In this document: positions 1 through 8,677 of the stretch, piece by piece | Position numbering within the stretch: position 1 is the first letter of the stretch | Layout of the letters: every line of letters begins with the position of its first letter | Assembly: GCA_016929595.1 (NCBI GenBank) | Contig: JAFGIN010000031.1 | Coordinates: 1 to 61,143, forward strand | Direction: 5' to 3' | DNA length: 61,143 bases | DNA from: Chitinispirillaceae bacterium | GTDB taxonomy: Bacteria; Fibrobacterota; Chitinivibrionia; Chitinivibrionales; Chitinispirillaceae | The notes under the pieces: generated by a model | The model's database searches: none | Told to the model about the DNA's origin: nothing | The model's input: only the letters and a program-made list of their open reading frames with translations | Program-made: the position numbers and the translations under genes

Positions 1-24
1 AAGGTGCCGAAGGCGGATGGGGGA
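1..24. repeat. Partial copy of GC-rich palindromic intergenic repeat
   Basis: The first 24 bases are identical to 58745-58768, which is the right arm of a longer palindromic element there. The window therefore begins inside a second copy whose left arm lies outside. REP-like short palindromes of this kind are usually scattered intergenic repeats; no gene is encoded. Confidence 0.7.
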
Positions 25-212
25 ACGCGAAAACTGGGAAATATGTAATGCAACAAAAATATTCACTTTTGACCCGTCTGCAGTATACCATCTGAAAAAA
101 AGCAATTTCAGTGAAATAAATGGCAAGACCAGTGAAGCATCCGCTCCACTTCAATCGGTATTTTTGTATTCATAAAGAACAAAAACTACACTATATTAAC
201 GTGGAGGTAAAT

Positions 213-704
213 ATGAATGCAAAAGATTTCAATGTTTTTAGTCTGGGCACGGTGCATGCGACTTCATCAAACTGGGTAATCGAAATTAGTCCTGAGTATC
301 GTGACGCATTGATTGGGCTTGAAGGCTTCTCGCATATCCAGGTGTTTTTCTGGCTTCATCTGCATGATACTGATGAATTGAGGAAGACGGTTACCTGCGA
401 CAAACCATATAAAAAGGCGCCAGATGTTCTTGGCATTTTTGCTACACGATCTGATTACCGACCGAATCCCATAGGCTTATCGGTGTGTCCTGTTAAAAAC
501 ATTGATGTTCGAAAGGGATTCGTTGAGCTTTACTATGTAGATGCAGAAGATGGCTCGCCGATAATTGATATTAAACCTTATCATCCGGGAGTAGATCGTG
601 TAAAAAATGTCACGACACCCGTCTGGTGCGCGCATTGGCCGCAATGGTATGAAGAGATGGGTGGTTTCAACTGGGCTGATGAGTTCAATTTTCCCCTTTC
701 CTGA
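213..704 (+). CDS. trmO: TsaA/TrmO-family tRNA methyltransferase
   Basis: 163-residue protein of the TsaA (TrmO, formerly YaeB) family, which N6-methylates threonylcarbamoyladenosine at position 37 of some ANN-decoding tRNAs using SAM. The diagnostic block GIFATRSDYRPNPIGLS lies near the middle, followed by a DAEDGSPIIDIKPY segment that also matches the family. The frame is open from an ATG at 120, but the ATG at 213 has a GGAGG at 203-207 and gives the normal domain start, so 213 is preferred; the extra 31 residues look unrelated. The C-terminal extension of the longer E. coli enzyme is absent, as in many short homologues. The gene stands alone and is followed by a strong terminator. Family assignment is firm; the exact tRNA substrate is inferred. 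Confidence 0.88.
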   Translation: MNAKDFNVFSLGTVHATSSNWVIEISPEYRDALIGLEGFSHIQVFFWLHLHDTDELRKTVTCDKPYKKAPDVLGIFATRSDYRPNPIGLSVCPVKNIDVRKGFVELYYVDAEDGSPIIDIKPYHPGVDRVKNVTTPVWCAHWPQWYEEMGGFNWADEFNFPLS

Positions 705-759
705 TAAGCCGGGAGGCCTTGAGGCGCCGCTTTCTTGTCGGAATTTAAAAACTTTTCTG

Positions 760-797
760 TCCTGTCCGCCTGTGATGTGGACAGGATTTTTTGTTTT
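760..797 (+). terminator. Rho-independent terminator after trmO
   Basis: TCCTGTCC (760-767) pairs perfectly with GGACAGGA (779-786) across an 11-base loop and is followed by TTTTTTGTTTT. It lies about 55 bases after the trmO stop. Confidence 0.85.
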
Positions 798-882
798 AGA
801 GCAGATTGAATAGTATCTTATGAGTCAGTACAATAGAGTTCACAGTGTCGTTTTGAGCTTCAAAGGCAAGGCTTACGGGCAT

Positions 883-1032
883 ATGTCATTAATCATATAT
901 GAATATATAGATTACAAAAAATTCCTGAGCGACTGGCGAAAAGCAGAAAAGCAACGGAATCCCGGACTAAAGAAAAAGTTTATGATTACGGGGGTAATAG
1001 TCGAAAGAGGTAATCAAGTAGTAAGTCAATGA
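883..1032 (+). pseudogene. Truncated TIGR02147-family gene, N-terminal remnant
   Basis: From the ATG at 883 the frame reads MSLIIYEYIDYKKFLSDW, followed by a basic stretch. This matches the start of TIGR02147 proteins; the intact copy at 29789-30619 begins with the same pattern (NIFAYIDYRKFLHDYY). After about 33 residues the similarity stops and the frame ends at 1032, so roughly 240 residues are missing. No continuation was found in the other frames up to 1338. The remnant sits just upstream of a lipoprotein gene, the same arrangement as the intact TIGR02147/lipoprotein pair at 27-30 kb. A short functional peptide cannot be ruled out, but decay is more likely. Confidence 0.6.
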
Positions 1033-1338
1033 TGAAGTGTCATCAGAAATGTCAGCAGCTCTGTTTAAGATTTTCAGCTGTTGCAAACTCACCTTTCACA
1101 AAACTGGCCAGAAAAGCAAGTCTGACAATCAGCGCATCACAAAAAATTAGTAATAACGTTACAAGTGTTTGGCGTACCTTCTTTTTTTAGCAAAAACTGA
1201 CCGGATTATGTATATTCACAAAAATGTGATCTCAGGGGCTGGGCAAAAATTTCCAAACGGGTACATACATGATTTACCATCATTTTTACGCAGCTTCTTA
1301 ATCGTGCTTCTTATGTTTAAACCGATCCGGAGGATGGC
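1033..1338. other. Intergenic region upstream of lipoprotein
   Basis: About 300 bases without a credible gene. It should carry the promoter of the lipoprotein at 1339, but I see no motif good enough to call. A GGAGG at 1329-1333 is the lipoprotein ribosome binding site. Confidence 0.4.
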
Positions 1339-2220
1339 ATGAACGTTCTTAATTCAAAAGTGCTTTTTTCAACAATAGCACTGGCAGCTTTTTTGGTTGG
1401 TTGCGGTGGTGCAAGCAAAACAAAAATGGGTGAAATTGAAAACAGAATCAAGGCGCTGACTGATAAAGGTACGCCGGACAGCATTTTAGCGAATGTAAAA
1501 GTATTTCAGTATAATGTTGCGGCTGCGCAGAAAATCAATAATTCCGGTCATGCACGCAAGTATACCGATTCTATGCTGGTTGCTATTGAAATTGCAGAAA
1601 AATGGTACGAAGAAGCGATGGTTCAGAATAAGAGTTATCTGGACACCAAGGGCGCAGATCTTAGAAATCGTAAAGCAGCTCTCACTGGCCTGCCATTGAG
1701 AACCGCAGACAGCATGTTTGCTGTTGTCGATAGCCTAGTAAAAATGAACTGGCTCATTATGGCTCGGACAAAACTGGATAAACTCGATACTGCTATGGTG
1801 ACTCTTGAAAATGATGAAAAAAAATCAGTTGAAGTTCGCAAAAAGGTTGTTGGTAAGTGGGGTGATGCTCATTGGGTAAAACCGGAAGAGGCCAATTACA
1901 AGGCTCTGGATAAAAAAGTGTATAAATTTACAAAAGATATGAAGTTCGAAGGCGATGAGTCGATGAAAGGACAGACAACCGAATTTATGAAAGAAGACTG
2001 GCAGTTTCTGTCCTGGGGTGATTATGATATCAAGGGAGATACTATTTTCATTTTTGTCAAACGTGAAAAATGTACACGACAGATTTTTACTCAGTGGCAT
2101 ATAAAAGATAAGAAATGGATCGAGGGTAAGAAACCCACCTACGATTCAACAATTACCAATGGAGCAAAGGATCGTTTTATCCTTTACAGCGATTTGAAAA
2201 GTGATTTCAAAAAAATGTAA
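1339..2220 (+). CDS. Predicted lipoprotein, helical N-terminal half
   Basis: 293 residues. Residues 1-21 form a lipoprotein signal peptide with lipobox LVGC, so Cys22 would be lipidated and the protein anchored to a membrane. The mature N-terminal half (about 30-170) is rich in Lys, Glu and Ala and looks helical or coiled-coil. The C-terminal part (about 170-290) has alternating hydrophobic and aromatic residues (for example WQFLSWGDYDIKGDTIFIFV), suggesting a small beta domain like those that follow W/K-rich lipoprotein helices. Start supported by GGAGG at 1329. I do not recognise the family. The broken TIGR02147 gene just upstream suggests it belonged to a TIGR02147/lipoprotein pair. Confidence 0.75.
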   Translation: MNVLNSKVLFSTIALAAFLVGCGGASKTKMGEIENRIKALTDKGTPDSILANVKVFQYNVAAAQKINNSGHARKYTDSMLVAIEIAEKWYEEAMVQNKSYLDTKGADLRNRKAALTGLPLRTADSMFAVVDSLVKMNWLIMARTKLDKLDTAMVTLENDEKKSVEVRKKVVGKWGDAHWVKPEEANYKALDKKVYKFTKDMKFEGDESMKGQTTEFMKEDWQFLSWGDYDIKGDTIFIFVKREKCTRQIFTQWHIKDKKWIEGKKPTYDSTITNGAKDRFILYSDLKSDFKKM

Positions 2221-2242
2221 TTTGTGGCTTCGATTCAAAGAA

Positions 2243-2335
2243 GACATAAACTACCGATGGCCGAGGCTCTTTTATAGAAATGGCTCTCAGAGGCTGCGGT
2301 TTAAATAGACACAAACTTCCGGTGGCTGAGGCTCT
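2243..2335. repeat. Degenerate direct repeat, two 28-base copies
   Basis: 2243-2270 and 2308-2335 match at 24 of 28 positions with a 65-base period (shared core GGC-GAGGCTCT). The right copy forms the left arm and loop of the terminator hairpin at 2319-2347, so the duplication may be a former second terminator. Confidence 0.55.
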
Positions 2336-2351
2336 CGAAGCCACCGGTTTT
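2319..2351. terminator. Terminator between convergent lipoprotein and sirtuin genes
   Basis: CCGGTGGCT (2319-2327) pairs perfectly with AGCCACCGG (2339-2347) across an 11-base loop and is followed on the plus strand by TTTT. It lies between the plus-strand lipoprotein and the minus-strand sirtuin stop at 2350, so it probably serves the plus strand and perhaps both. Confidence 0.7.
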
Positions 2352-3108
2352 AATCCTTCTCGACAAATTCAGTATTTCCATGCCCGAATTCATTCCGCAA
2401 TTCAACAAAAGAATCATTAAGACTATAGTAACGAGCTTCACAATAGTGATCAAGAGGTGTAGGTGAATCATTGATGATTATCAATGCACCCCCATTGTCA
2501 ATAGTGTATTCTGGAATTGATGCTGCTGGTTGAACAACTAAACTGGTACCGCAGACAATGATCAGATCTGCTTTTGATGCTTCTGCAACAGCTCCACGCA
2601 GAACCGTTTCATTAAGCATCTCTCCAAAGAATGTGATGTCCGGCTTGACAATGCCTTTACATGCAAAACAATGTGGTAAGGCCCCACTCTTTACGATCTG
2701 CGCAATTTCGTCATACTGATATGTTCTTCTGCAGGAAACACAGGTATGAACACGGGGTGATCCATGAATTTCATAGACATTGCAGGAACCCGCTTTTGAA
2801 TGTAAAAGATCGATGTTCTGAGTGATTAATGCTTTAATTAAACCAGCCTTTTCCAGTGATGCACAAACCTCATGAACAACAGATGGTTTTTTTGAGTCAA
2901 GATTATAAATTATATCTTTTGATTTCTCATAAAAATAGGCAGGGTTTTCAAGAAAGTAATCATAATCAAACAACTTGTCAGCATCAAAGCTATTATAAAG
3001 ACCCTGTTTGCCCCTAAAATCAGGGATTCCCGATAAGGTGGAAACCCCTGCACCAGTGAATGCAACACAATGTGATGCATTTTTAATATAGTTAAGTAAT
3101 GTTTTCAT
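2350..3108 (-). CDS. cobB: NAD-dependent protein deacylase, Sir2 family
   Basis: 252-residue sirtuin, cytoplasmic, removing acyl groups from lysines with NAD+. Visible motifs: NAD-binding GAGVSTLSGIPDFRG (about 19-33), TQNIDLLH (about 96-103), catalytic His115 in EIHGS, a zinc site formed by Cys123/Cys126 and Cys147/Cys150, and GTSLVV near 188. The Ala-x-x-Tyr-x-x-Arg signature of SIRT5-type desuccinylases is not obvious, so the acyl specificity is open. The start overlaps the 3' end of hemW by 17 bases, implying translation from the same transcript. The length is normal for a bacterial sirtuin. The symbol follows general bacterial usage. Confidence 0.9.
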   Translation of the reverse strand: MKTLLNYIKNASHCVAFTGAGVSTLSGIPDFRGKQGLYNSFDADKLFDYDYFLENPAYFYEKSKDIIYNLDSKKPSVVHEVCASLEKAGLIKALITQNIDLLHSKAGSCNVYEIHGSPRVHTCVSCRRTYQYDEIAQIVKSGALPHCFACKGIVKPDITFFGEMLNETVLRGAVAEASKADLIIVCGTSLVVQPAASIPEYTIDNGGALIIINDSPTPLDHYCEARYYSLNDSFVELRNEFGHGNTEFVEKD

Positions 3109-4255
3109 AACGAATCAGATCCCTTGCAATAGCATCCGCTCTGAGTAATCCTTGGTCAGAAGGTTTCCAGAAACGGCCATTTCTGGTTAAAAGATTATTA
3201 TCAAGTAATAGTGTAAGCTTATGAGAACCAGCGTAATCCTGAAAATCAAAACCGGTTTTGTTAAAAAACTCCACCTCATCGATTCCATCACTGCGACGTA
3301 CACCTAAAAAAATAATCTCCCGGGCAAGTATCTCCCTGTCGATCGTTTCATACTCTTTAACGGGAGGATTTCCATCAGTGATAGTTTGAATATAGGTAAT
3401 AATATCGTTATTATCAGCAAAACGCAATGGGTGGATATATGAGTGGGCACCAATTCCAATCCCAATATAACTGTTATGATTCCAGTAGATTTCATTGTGA
3501 CGGCACCGATGTCCGGGAAAAGCGAAATTTGAGATCTCATACTGCTCAAAACCGTAGCTTTTCGAGATTTGAAGAACCTTCTGAGCCATTTCATAACTCA
3601 GATCCTCATTGGGAAGCGGCAGGATTTTTTGATGACGACCAAAGGGGGTCTCTTCGTTGATGTTCAGCTCATAGACTGAAAGGTGCTTTATGATCTGGAA
3701 ATTTAGAAGAGCTGTCAGTGTGTAATGTAAAGAGTTAAGTGTCTGACCGGGAAGTCCATAGATGCAGTCAACTCCCACAGAATTGAAACCGGAAAGTGCG
3801 CTACTTCCGAGAATTTCAAAAACACGATCTGCTGAATGTATTCTACCCATAATTGAAAGTTCTCCGGGTACTAACGATTGAACACCGAAGGTAATTCGGT
3901 TTACGCCTGTTTCGAGGTATACTGAGGCTTTCTCATCTGAAAAAGAGTCCGGATTACATTCGATGGTCCATTCGTAATTTTCAGCGAGCATTATAGCTGA
4001 TCGGATTCCGTCAGTGAGTCTATGCCATTGTCTCCGGGAGAGAACTGATGGAGTCCCGCCACCAAAAAACAGGGTGTTGATAACAGGTTTCTTCCAATGG
4101 TATCTCCGGCAGAAAAGTCGTAGCTCTTCAATGACTGCCTCAATGTACCTGTCTGCAAGCACAGAATCAAATGGAATGGACAGGAAATCACAATACCTGC
4201 ATTTCTTCACACAGAAAGGAATATGTATATAAAGAGAGAGTGGTTCGGGGATCAT
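3092..4255 (-). CDS. hemW: Radical SAM heme chaperone HemW
   Basis: 387-residue protein of the HemN/HemW radical SAM group. The N-terminal LYIHIPFCVKKCRYCDF carries the CxxxCxxC cluster motif (Cys15, Cys19, Cys22), followed by FFGGGTPS and ECNPDS, all typical. HemW proteins bind heme and are thought to deliver it to membrane respiratory enzymes; they lack the coproporphyrinogen oxidase activity once assigned. The short N-terminus before the first Cys argues for HemW rather than oxygen-independent HemN. It sits between the DUF4175 gene (22-base gap) and the sirtuin (overlap), apparently in one minus-strand transcription unit starting at DUF4159. Confidence 0.88.
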   Translation of the reverse strand: MIPEPLSLYIHIPFCVKKCRYCDFLSIPFDSVLADRYIEAVIEELRLFCRRYHWKKPVINTLFFGGGTPSVLSRRQWHRLTDGIRSAIMLAENYEWTIECNPDSFSDEKASVYLETGVNRITFGVQSLVPGELSIMGRIHSADRVFEILGSSALSGFNSVGVDCIYGLPGQTLNSLHYTLTALLNFQIIKHLSVYELNINEETPFGRHQKILPLPNEDLSYEMAQKVLQISKSYGFEQYEISNFAFPGHRCRHNEIYWNHNSYIGIGIGAHSYIHPLRFADNNDIITYIQTITDGNPPVKEYETIDREILAREIIFLGVRRSDGIDEVEFFNKTGFDFQDYAGSHKLTLLLDNNLLTRNGRFWKPSDQGLLRADAIARDLIRYENIT

Positions 4256-4277
4256 AAAAAAGTACGTTCGCCCCCCA

Positions 4278-7200
4278 TCATTTCTTTAAATAGATGACAC
4301 CTAACGAATCGAAGTAGGCTTTAATTGCGGTACGATAGTGTGGTGGAAATTTACTTTCAAGCGCGCGTCGCCGTATTGAATAGAATGTATCAGGGTTATT
4401 TCCTGCTTCTGAAAGAGCTGTGCCGGGAGAGTCACTTGTAAATGTTTTCAGAGCTGATTTTGACTTTCGTTCCTCTTTTCCTTCATCCTGTCGATGCATC
4501 GAGAGCGTTGCCTGAAGCATTCTTGATAAAAAACGGTCCTGGCGGTCCCGAAGATCGGTATCAGGAGGATTTCGAAGCTTTTCGGCAAGCTGGCGTGCCT
4601 CTTTTTCAAGCTCTTCCATCCTTTTACCCATGGATGATCCTTCGCCTGATTTATCATTGCCGAATTTTTTTGCAAGTTGATCGAGTTGCTCAGCAAGTTC
4701 CCGTTGTGCATTCTCTGCTTCCTGTCGCGCTTTTGCCTGTGCTTTGCTCATACCACCCGCTTTATCTCCTTCACCGTTTTTACATTCACTACCCGGTTTG
4801 TTTCCCGACATCATCGAACGAAGAAGGTCTGAAACGGCACTGTTGATTGCGCCTTGTTTGCCGGAAAGCTTCTGGAGCTGTTCCATAAGGCTGCTCATAC
4901 TGCCTCCTGATGAGGAATTATTATTCTGATTTGACATCTGTTCCAGAATTGAGATAACTGTTTCAGTAAGATCCCTGAGCGCCTGTTCCTCAGAGAGCAT
5001 CATGTAGAGGGCGTCCGGTGTACCGGTTGATTGTAGTGCTTCGCCTGATTGCCGGTAAAATTCCCGAAAACGTGAGCGGAGCAGCTGCTTAAGCTGAGGG
5101 GGCAGAGCTTTGAGCGTGTCAATTTTCCCCTGTGCAAGGTGCGTAGACTGGATCAGAGCCTGATGCGACAGGGCGATCTCTTTGTCTGAATCGTTCTTCA
5201 TGTTTATAACAATTTCAGCATTCCAGTTTATGATGGTGAACAGGTCGGTTACAAGCGATAGCAGTGTGGATTTCAGGTGCTGCATCTGTTTCATCTTCTC
5301 GGAACTCATTTGTTGACGCAACTGATCTGAAAGTTTCATGAGAGAACTGCCCATGGACGACATTTCATTGCTTTTCGGCTTACCATCCTGTTCTATGGAC
5401 ATCTGCATCAGCTGATTTACATTGTCAATCTTCTGGAGGGAAGACGCTACATCCGGGTGACTGCCCATCTTCTGCTTAAGAGTATCTGTAAAAGATTGTA
5501 TTCTGTCCATAAGAGTTTTTTGTTTGCTGGCAAAATCCGACGAAGATTGTTGCTCTTTAAGGTCAAGCTGTTCCTTTGCAAATTTCTCAGCCTGTGCAGC
5601 CATCATGGCGAGTTCCTGATCCTTTTTAAGCATCTCAAGAAATTTGAGCGTGTTTTCAAGACGGCTCTCAAGCTCCGGAAGCATCTCTTCTGTTTTTTTT
5701 ATCGCTTCTTTCATATCATTCATCGAAAATTGCTGATCCTGCTGGGCGGGCATTTTCATAAGGCTGTCGCCGTACTGTGCAATAAGGTCTTTAAGTGTTT
5801 TTTCGATTTCCTGCATTTTACTCAGAATATCTTCATTGAGAACACCTTCATCCTTTAGTTTAGCAACGCTTTCTTTCAGTGCATCAAGAGCTTTCTGAAG
5901 TGTATCGGCTTGTGCAGCAAACTCTTTTTGAACATCCTGTAAAGCCTGTTTCTGCTCCCAGCTCAACTCATCATTTTCAGCGGTATTACTTTTTGAAAGA
6001 TTTTTCAGCTTATTATTGATTTTTTCCTGCTTATTCTGGACTTCAGAAATTTTATCGCTGATATATTCGCCGTTTTCAGCGATATTCTTATGAATTTCAC
6101 CAAAGCCAGGTAATCTGAATGTAAACGTATCACTGAACGATTCCTGGATCCTGTCAGGGCGGGTGTCACGTACTTTTATCCAGTAGTAAAGTGTGTCACC
6201 CGGGTAGAGAGACTGCTTTTTAAGATCCCAGACAAATTCGGTTCTGCATTCCCTGCTTTTCGTTTGCGGACCGATTTTCTTTGATGCAGTTTCGTGGTTA
6301 TGGTTCGTGTACCATTGACAATACAGCGACTGAATTCCAAAATCATCGACTGCCTCAATCCAAAGTGTCTCAATCTGATTAACATTAAGGGCTTTGTTTC
6401 GAGCGGGGCGGATAATCTGTACAAATGGTGATTCATCCGGAAGCACGCTGATATGAAAGAGAGGAAGTGAATCGTTTGGTACATCGAAAACGTTCTTCAG
6501 TGCAAACGAATAGGAAAGGTCACTTTTAAGTTGAAGAGAAAGCGATGCCGTGTCTTCCTGAATAACCATATCAAGAGAATCGGAAGAAGTAATCAGTTTT
6601 GCGTTTGATAAATCTGTAGAGATAATTTTGATGGATACATCAGATCCTGCAGGAATCAAAATATCCCCCCAATCATCGTTAAATTGCAACGTTTCTGATC
6701 TCATGTATGCCGGAGGTGTGGCGGAGATCCGTAACCCCATGATCATTGGCGGAGGAATAACCTGAATTGATTCTGGTTTACATGTTGTGGCACCATAGCT
6801 GAACTGGTAACGGATGTTGCGGTTCAGTTTTTCAAAAGAGAATTTAAAAGATCCGCTTGAATCCGGCCGCAGAAGGAAGGAACTTTTTTTCTGGCTGTTG
6901 TCGGAAATTATACTGATGCGAGCTGATGGTAACGGTGTTCCTTTGGGAATCAGCTTAAGTGTAGCTGGGCTGCCAAGTGGCAAACGAATCGATCCTGGTT
7001 CTATGGAGATATCTCTGTTTTCAATGAGTGTGAATGGGAGTTTCCAGAAGTCGGTTAGAAGTGGTCTGCAGAATATCAGAGCTATCATCCAAAGGAGCAT
7101 GCTGCCGCCAAAAAGAACCTTAGGAAGATGCGGTACTTCAGGGAGTGCATTTTTTCTTGAAATTACTGAGAGCTGCTCAACAGCGACCCGAAAAGTTTCA

Positions 7201-7556
7201 CGGACAAAACTGTTTGAATGATCCGTTTTTTCCAGCTCAAGGGATATTGAAGGGAGCATGTGCGGTTTTGATGATCGTTTCTCAATAACCTCAGAGATTT
7301 CATGCAAACTAACAGGATGAAAAAGCGTTGAATCAAGGATCTTCCATAAACATGAAAAAATCGTCAGAAGAACAGATAATTCCCATACCGGAGGGAGGAT
7401 AACCCAGGGGAAAAAAGCGAAAAGAACAGTGAGAAATGCTGAAAAGAGAAAGAATACGGTACAAGTGACGCACAATTTATTGACAAGAGATCGTACCGTA
7501 TACCAGGTTTGGTAATAACGCAGGTTTTTTTTAATTTTTTTGAGATCGCTGTTCAT
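4278..7556 (-). CDS. DUF4175-family membrane protein with long coiled coil
   Basis: 1092 residues. Two hydrophobic segments at about 25-75 and one near 150-170 anchor it in the inner membrane. Residues about 190-480 are beta-rich, Ig-like, and presumably periplasmic (ends with the YPGDTLYYWIKVRDTRPD pattern). Residues about 500-1000 are Gln/Lys/Glu/Met-rich with long coiled-coil stretches, then a low-complexity Asn/Ser/Gly segment near 890-910. This layout fits DUF4175 proteins, which are found with MoxR/DUF58/DUF4159 genes; no biochemical function is established. The start overlaps the DUF4159 stop by 4 bases. Its usual MoxR and DUF58 partners lie 7 kb away on the other strand (14572-17480). 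Confidence 0.75.
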   Translation of the reverse strand: MNSDLKKIKKNLRYYQTWYTVRSLVNKLCVTCTVFFLFSAFLTVLFAFFPWVILPPVWELSVLLTIFSCLWKILDSTLFHPVSLHEISEVIEKRSSKPHMLPSISLELEKTDHSNSFVRETFRVAVEQLSVISRKNALPEVPHLPKVLFGGSMLLWMIALIFCRPLLTDFWKLPFTLIENRDISIEPGSIRLPLGSPATLKLIPKGTPLPSARISIISDNSQKKSSFLLRPDSSGSFKFSFEKLNRNIRYQFSYGATTCKPESIQVIPPPMIMGLRISATPPAYMRSETLQFNDDWGDILIPAGSDVSIKIISTDLSNAKLITSSDSLDMVIQEDTASLSLQLKSDLSYSFALKNVFDVPNDSLPLFHISVLPDESPFVQIIRPARNKALNVNQIETLWIEAVDDFGIQSLYCQWYTNHNHETASKKIGPQTKSRECRTEFVWDLKKQSLYPGDTLYYWIKVRDTRPDRIQESFSDTFTFRLPGFGEIHKNIAENGEYISDKISEVQNKQEKINNKLKNLSKSNTAENDELSWEQKQALQDVQKEFAAQADTLQKALDALKESVAKLKDEGVLNEDILSKMQEIEKTLKDLIAQYGDSLMKMPAQQDQQFSMNDMKEAIKKTEEMLPELESRLENTLKFLEMLKKDQELAMMAAQAEKFAKEQLDLKEQQSSSDFASKQKTLMDRIQSFTDTLKQKMGSHPDVASSLQKIDNVNQLMQMSIEQDGKPKSNEMSSMGSSLMKLSDQLRQQMSSEKMKQMQHLKSTLLSLVTDLFTIINWNAEIVINMKNDSDKEIALSHQALIQSTHLAQGKIDTLKALPPQLKQLLRSRFREFYRQSGEALQSTGTPDALYMMLSEEQALRDLTETVISILEQMSNQNNNSSSGGSMSSLMEQLQKLSGKQGAINSAVSDLLRSMMSGNKPGSECKNGEGDKAGGMSKAQAKARQEAENAQRELAEQLDQLAKKFGNDKSGEGSSMGKRMEELEKEARQLAEKLRNPPDTDLRDRQDRFLSRMLQATLSMHRQDEGKEERKSKSALKTFTSDSPGTALSEAGNNPDTFYSIRRRALESKFPPHYRTAIKAYFDSLGVIYLKK

Positions 7557-8248
7557 GGGTTAAAAAACCAGTAAACGACGTTGATACCCATTTTCAACGC
7601 AAGTTCATGCAATGCTGCGCCATCATTATGGATATGTAAATCTTCCATGCCATCACCGATATCCGCACTGTATGTGTAGTATATTAGCATCCTGCTTTCA
7701 AAAAATACTCCAAAACCCTGTGCCACTTCACCATCATGCTCATGAATTTTTGGAAGGCCTTTAAGTTTATAGAAACTGTTGTAGACTGGATGTGTTGAGG
7801 GGATTTTTTGAAGAGGATTTTCAGGGAAAAGAGCGGCGATCTCTTCCCTGAATGATTTATCAAGCCCATAATTGTCATCAGCCCATAAAAATCCACCACC
7901 GATAAGGTAGCGTCTCAGGCGAAGTCTTTCCTGATCACTTAGCCTGAAATCGCCGTGGCCGGTTATGTAGATAAATGGCAATGTAAAAAGTCTGTCATCA
8001 CTGATTTCGACAGTCGCGACAGAATCGCATATAGGTACAGGAGTTCTGGTTTTGATCTCTCGAACAAGGTTTGGCAGGGAGGATGGATTTGCATACCAGT
8101 CTCCACCACCGTTGTATTTCAGACGAGCCAGTGTGAATGAGCACTCCTGGGCGTTTGTCGTGACAAGGCTAAGGGCTGAAATAAAAATAAAAAAGAGGTG
8201 AAAAGATATAAAAGGACGTGCAAGATCCTGATTGTTGGTGCAGTTCAT
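7553..8248 (-). CDS. DUF4159-family secreted protein
   Basis: DUF4159 protein with an N-terminal hydrophobic segment (about 16-32) acting as signal peptide or anchor. The family core is visible: FTLARLKYNGGGDWYANPSS, then IYITGHGDF, RRYLIGGGFLWADDNYG and a C-terminal WFFNP. The fold resembles a glutamine-amidotransferase-like Rossmann domain with a GHG/GGG loop, but no catalytic role is proven. I prefer the ATG at 8248 (231 residues); the frame extends to a TTG at 8272 with no better ribosome site. It is coupled to DUF4175 by a 4-base overlap, so both are likely made together, in line with their frequent co-occurrence beside MoxR AAA+ ATPases. Confidence 0.8.
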   Translation of the reverse strand: MNCTNNQDLARPFISFHLFFIFISALSLVTTNAQECSFTLARLKYNGGGDWYANPSSLPNLVREIKTRTPVPICDSVATVEISDDRLFTLPFIYITGHGDFRLSDQERLRLRRYLIGGGFLWADDNYGLDKSFREEIAALFPENPLQKIPSTHPVYNSFYKLKGLPKIHEHDGEVAQGFGVFFESRMLIYYTYSADIGDGMEDLHIHNDGAALHELALKMGINVVYWFFNP

Positions 8249-8305
8249 CAGAGTTCTGTTTCTCTCGTTCAAAATCTTACTTTCATCAGGTTTAGAGAAC
8301 TAAGG

Positions 8306-8469
8306 GCTCGTGACGAAATAACTTGATCATTCTCGTTTGTCTTTTTGTCAGATTCCGGCGTTGCGATCCTTGGCACATCCATACTTCAAGGATGCAATCT
8401 GCGGTCGCCCCTTGGACTCCGCCAAAAATCCTGCGCGTGAATATATAATCAAATTATTTCGTCACAAGC
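8306..8469. mobile_element. MITE-like element with 22-bp terminal inverted repeats
   Basis: 8306-8327 and 8448-8469 are inverted repeats matching at 20 of 22 positions, sharing the core GTGACGAAATAA / TTATTTCGTCAC. The 164-base element has no open frame worth calling and a more GC-rich interior (8350-8440) than the flanks. The structure is that of a non-autonomous miniature element. No second copy was found in this window. Confidence 0.6.
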
Positions 8470-8677
8470 TCTAAAATACTTAAAACGCTCACTCCAGCGT
8501 AGTAATTTCCATAGCTCCCTTAATGGATTTTATGAAAAAAATGGCAGCGGTTAAAAGTACCTTCTTTCGGGCACCGCATAATGAAGAATGAAATTGTAAA
8601 CAGTACAGGGAAGAAATCACTACGAAAAGCATCGGTCAACTCTCTTTTCTGAGTGGTAGCCGGCTGGATGCTGGTCA
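8470..8677. other. Intergenic DNA with no recognisable gene
   Basis: Between the MITE-like element and the srkA stop. Only a 19-codon frame occurs and it has no supporting signal. I see nothing else here. Confidence 0.4.

Noticed and set aside
120-212. 31-residue N-terminal extension of trmO from the ATG at 120
   Set aside because: No ribosome site at 120, no family similarity, while the ATG at 213 has GGAGG at the right distance.
4442-5858. Several plus-strand open frames across the DUF4175 gene
   Set aside because: They are shadows of the coiled-coil coding strand, with biased composition and no ribosome sites.
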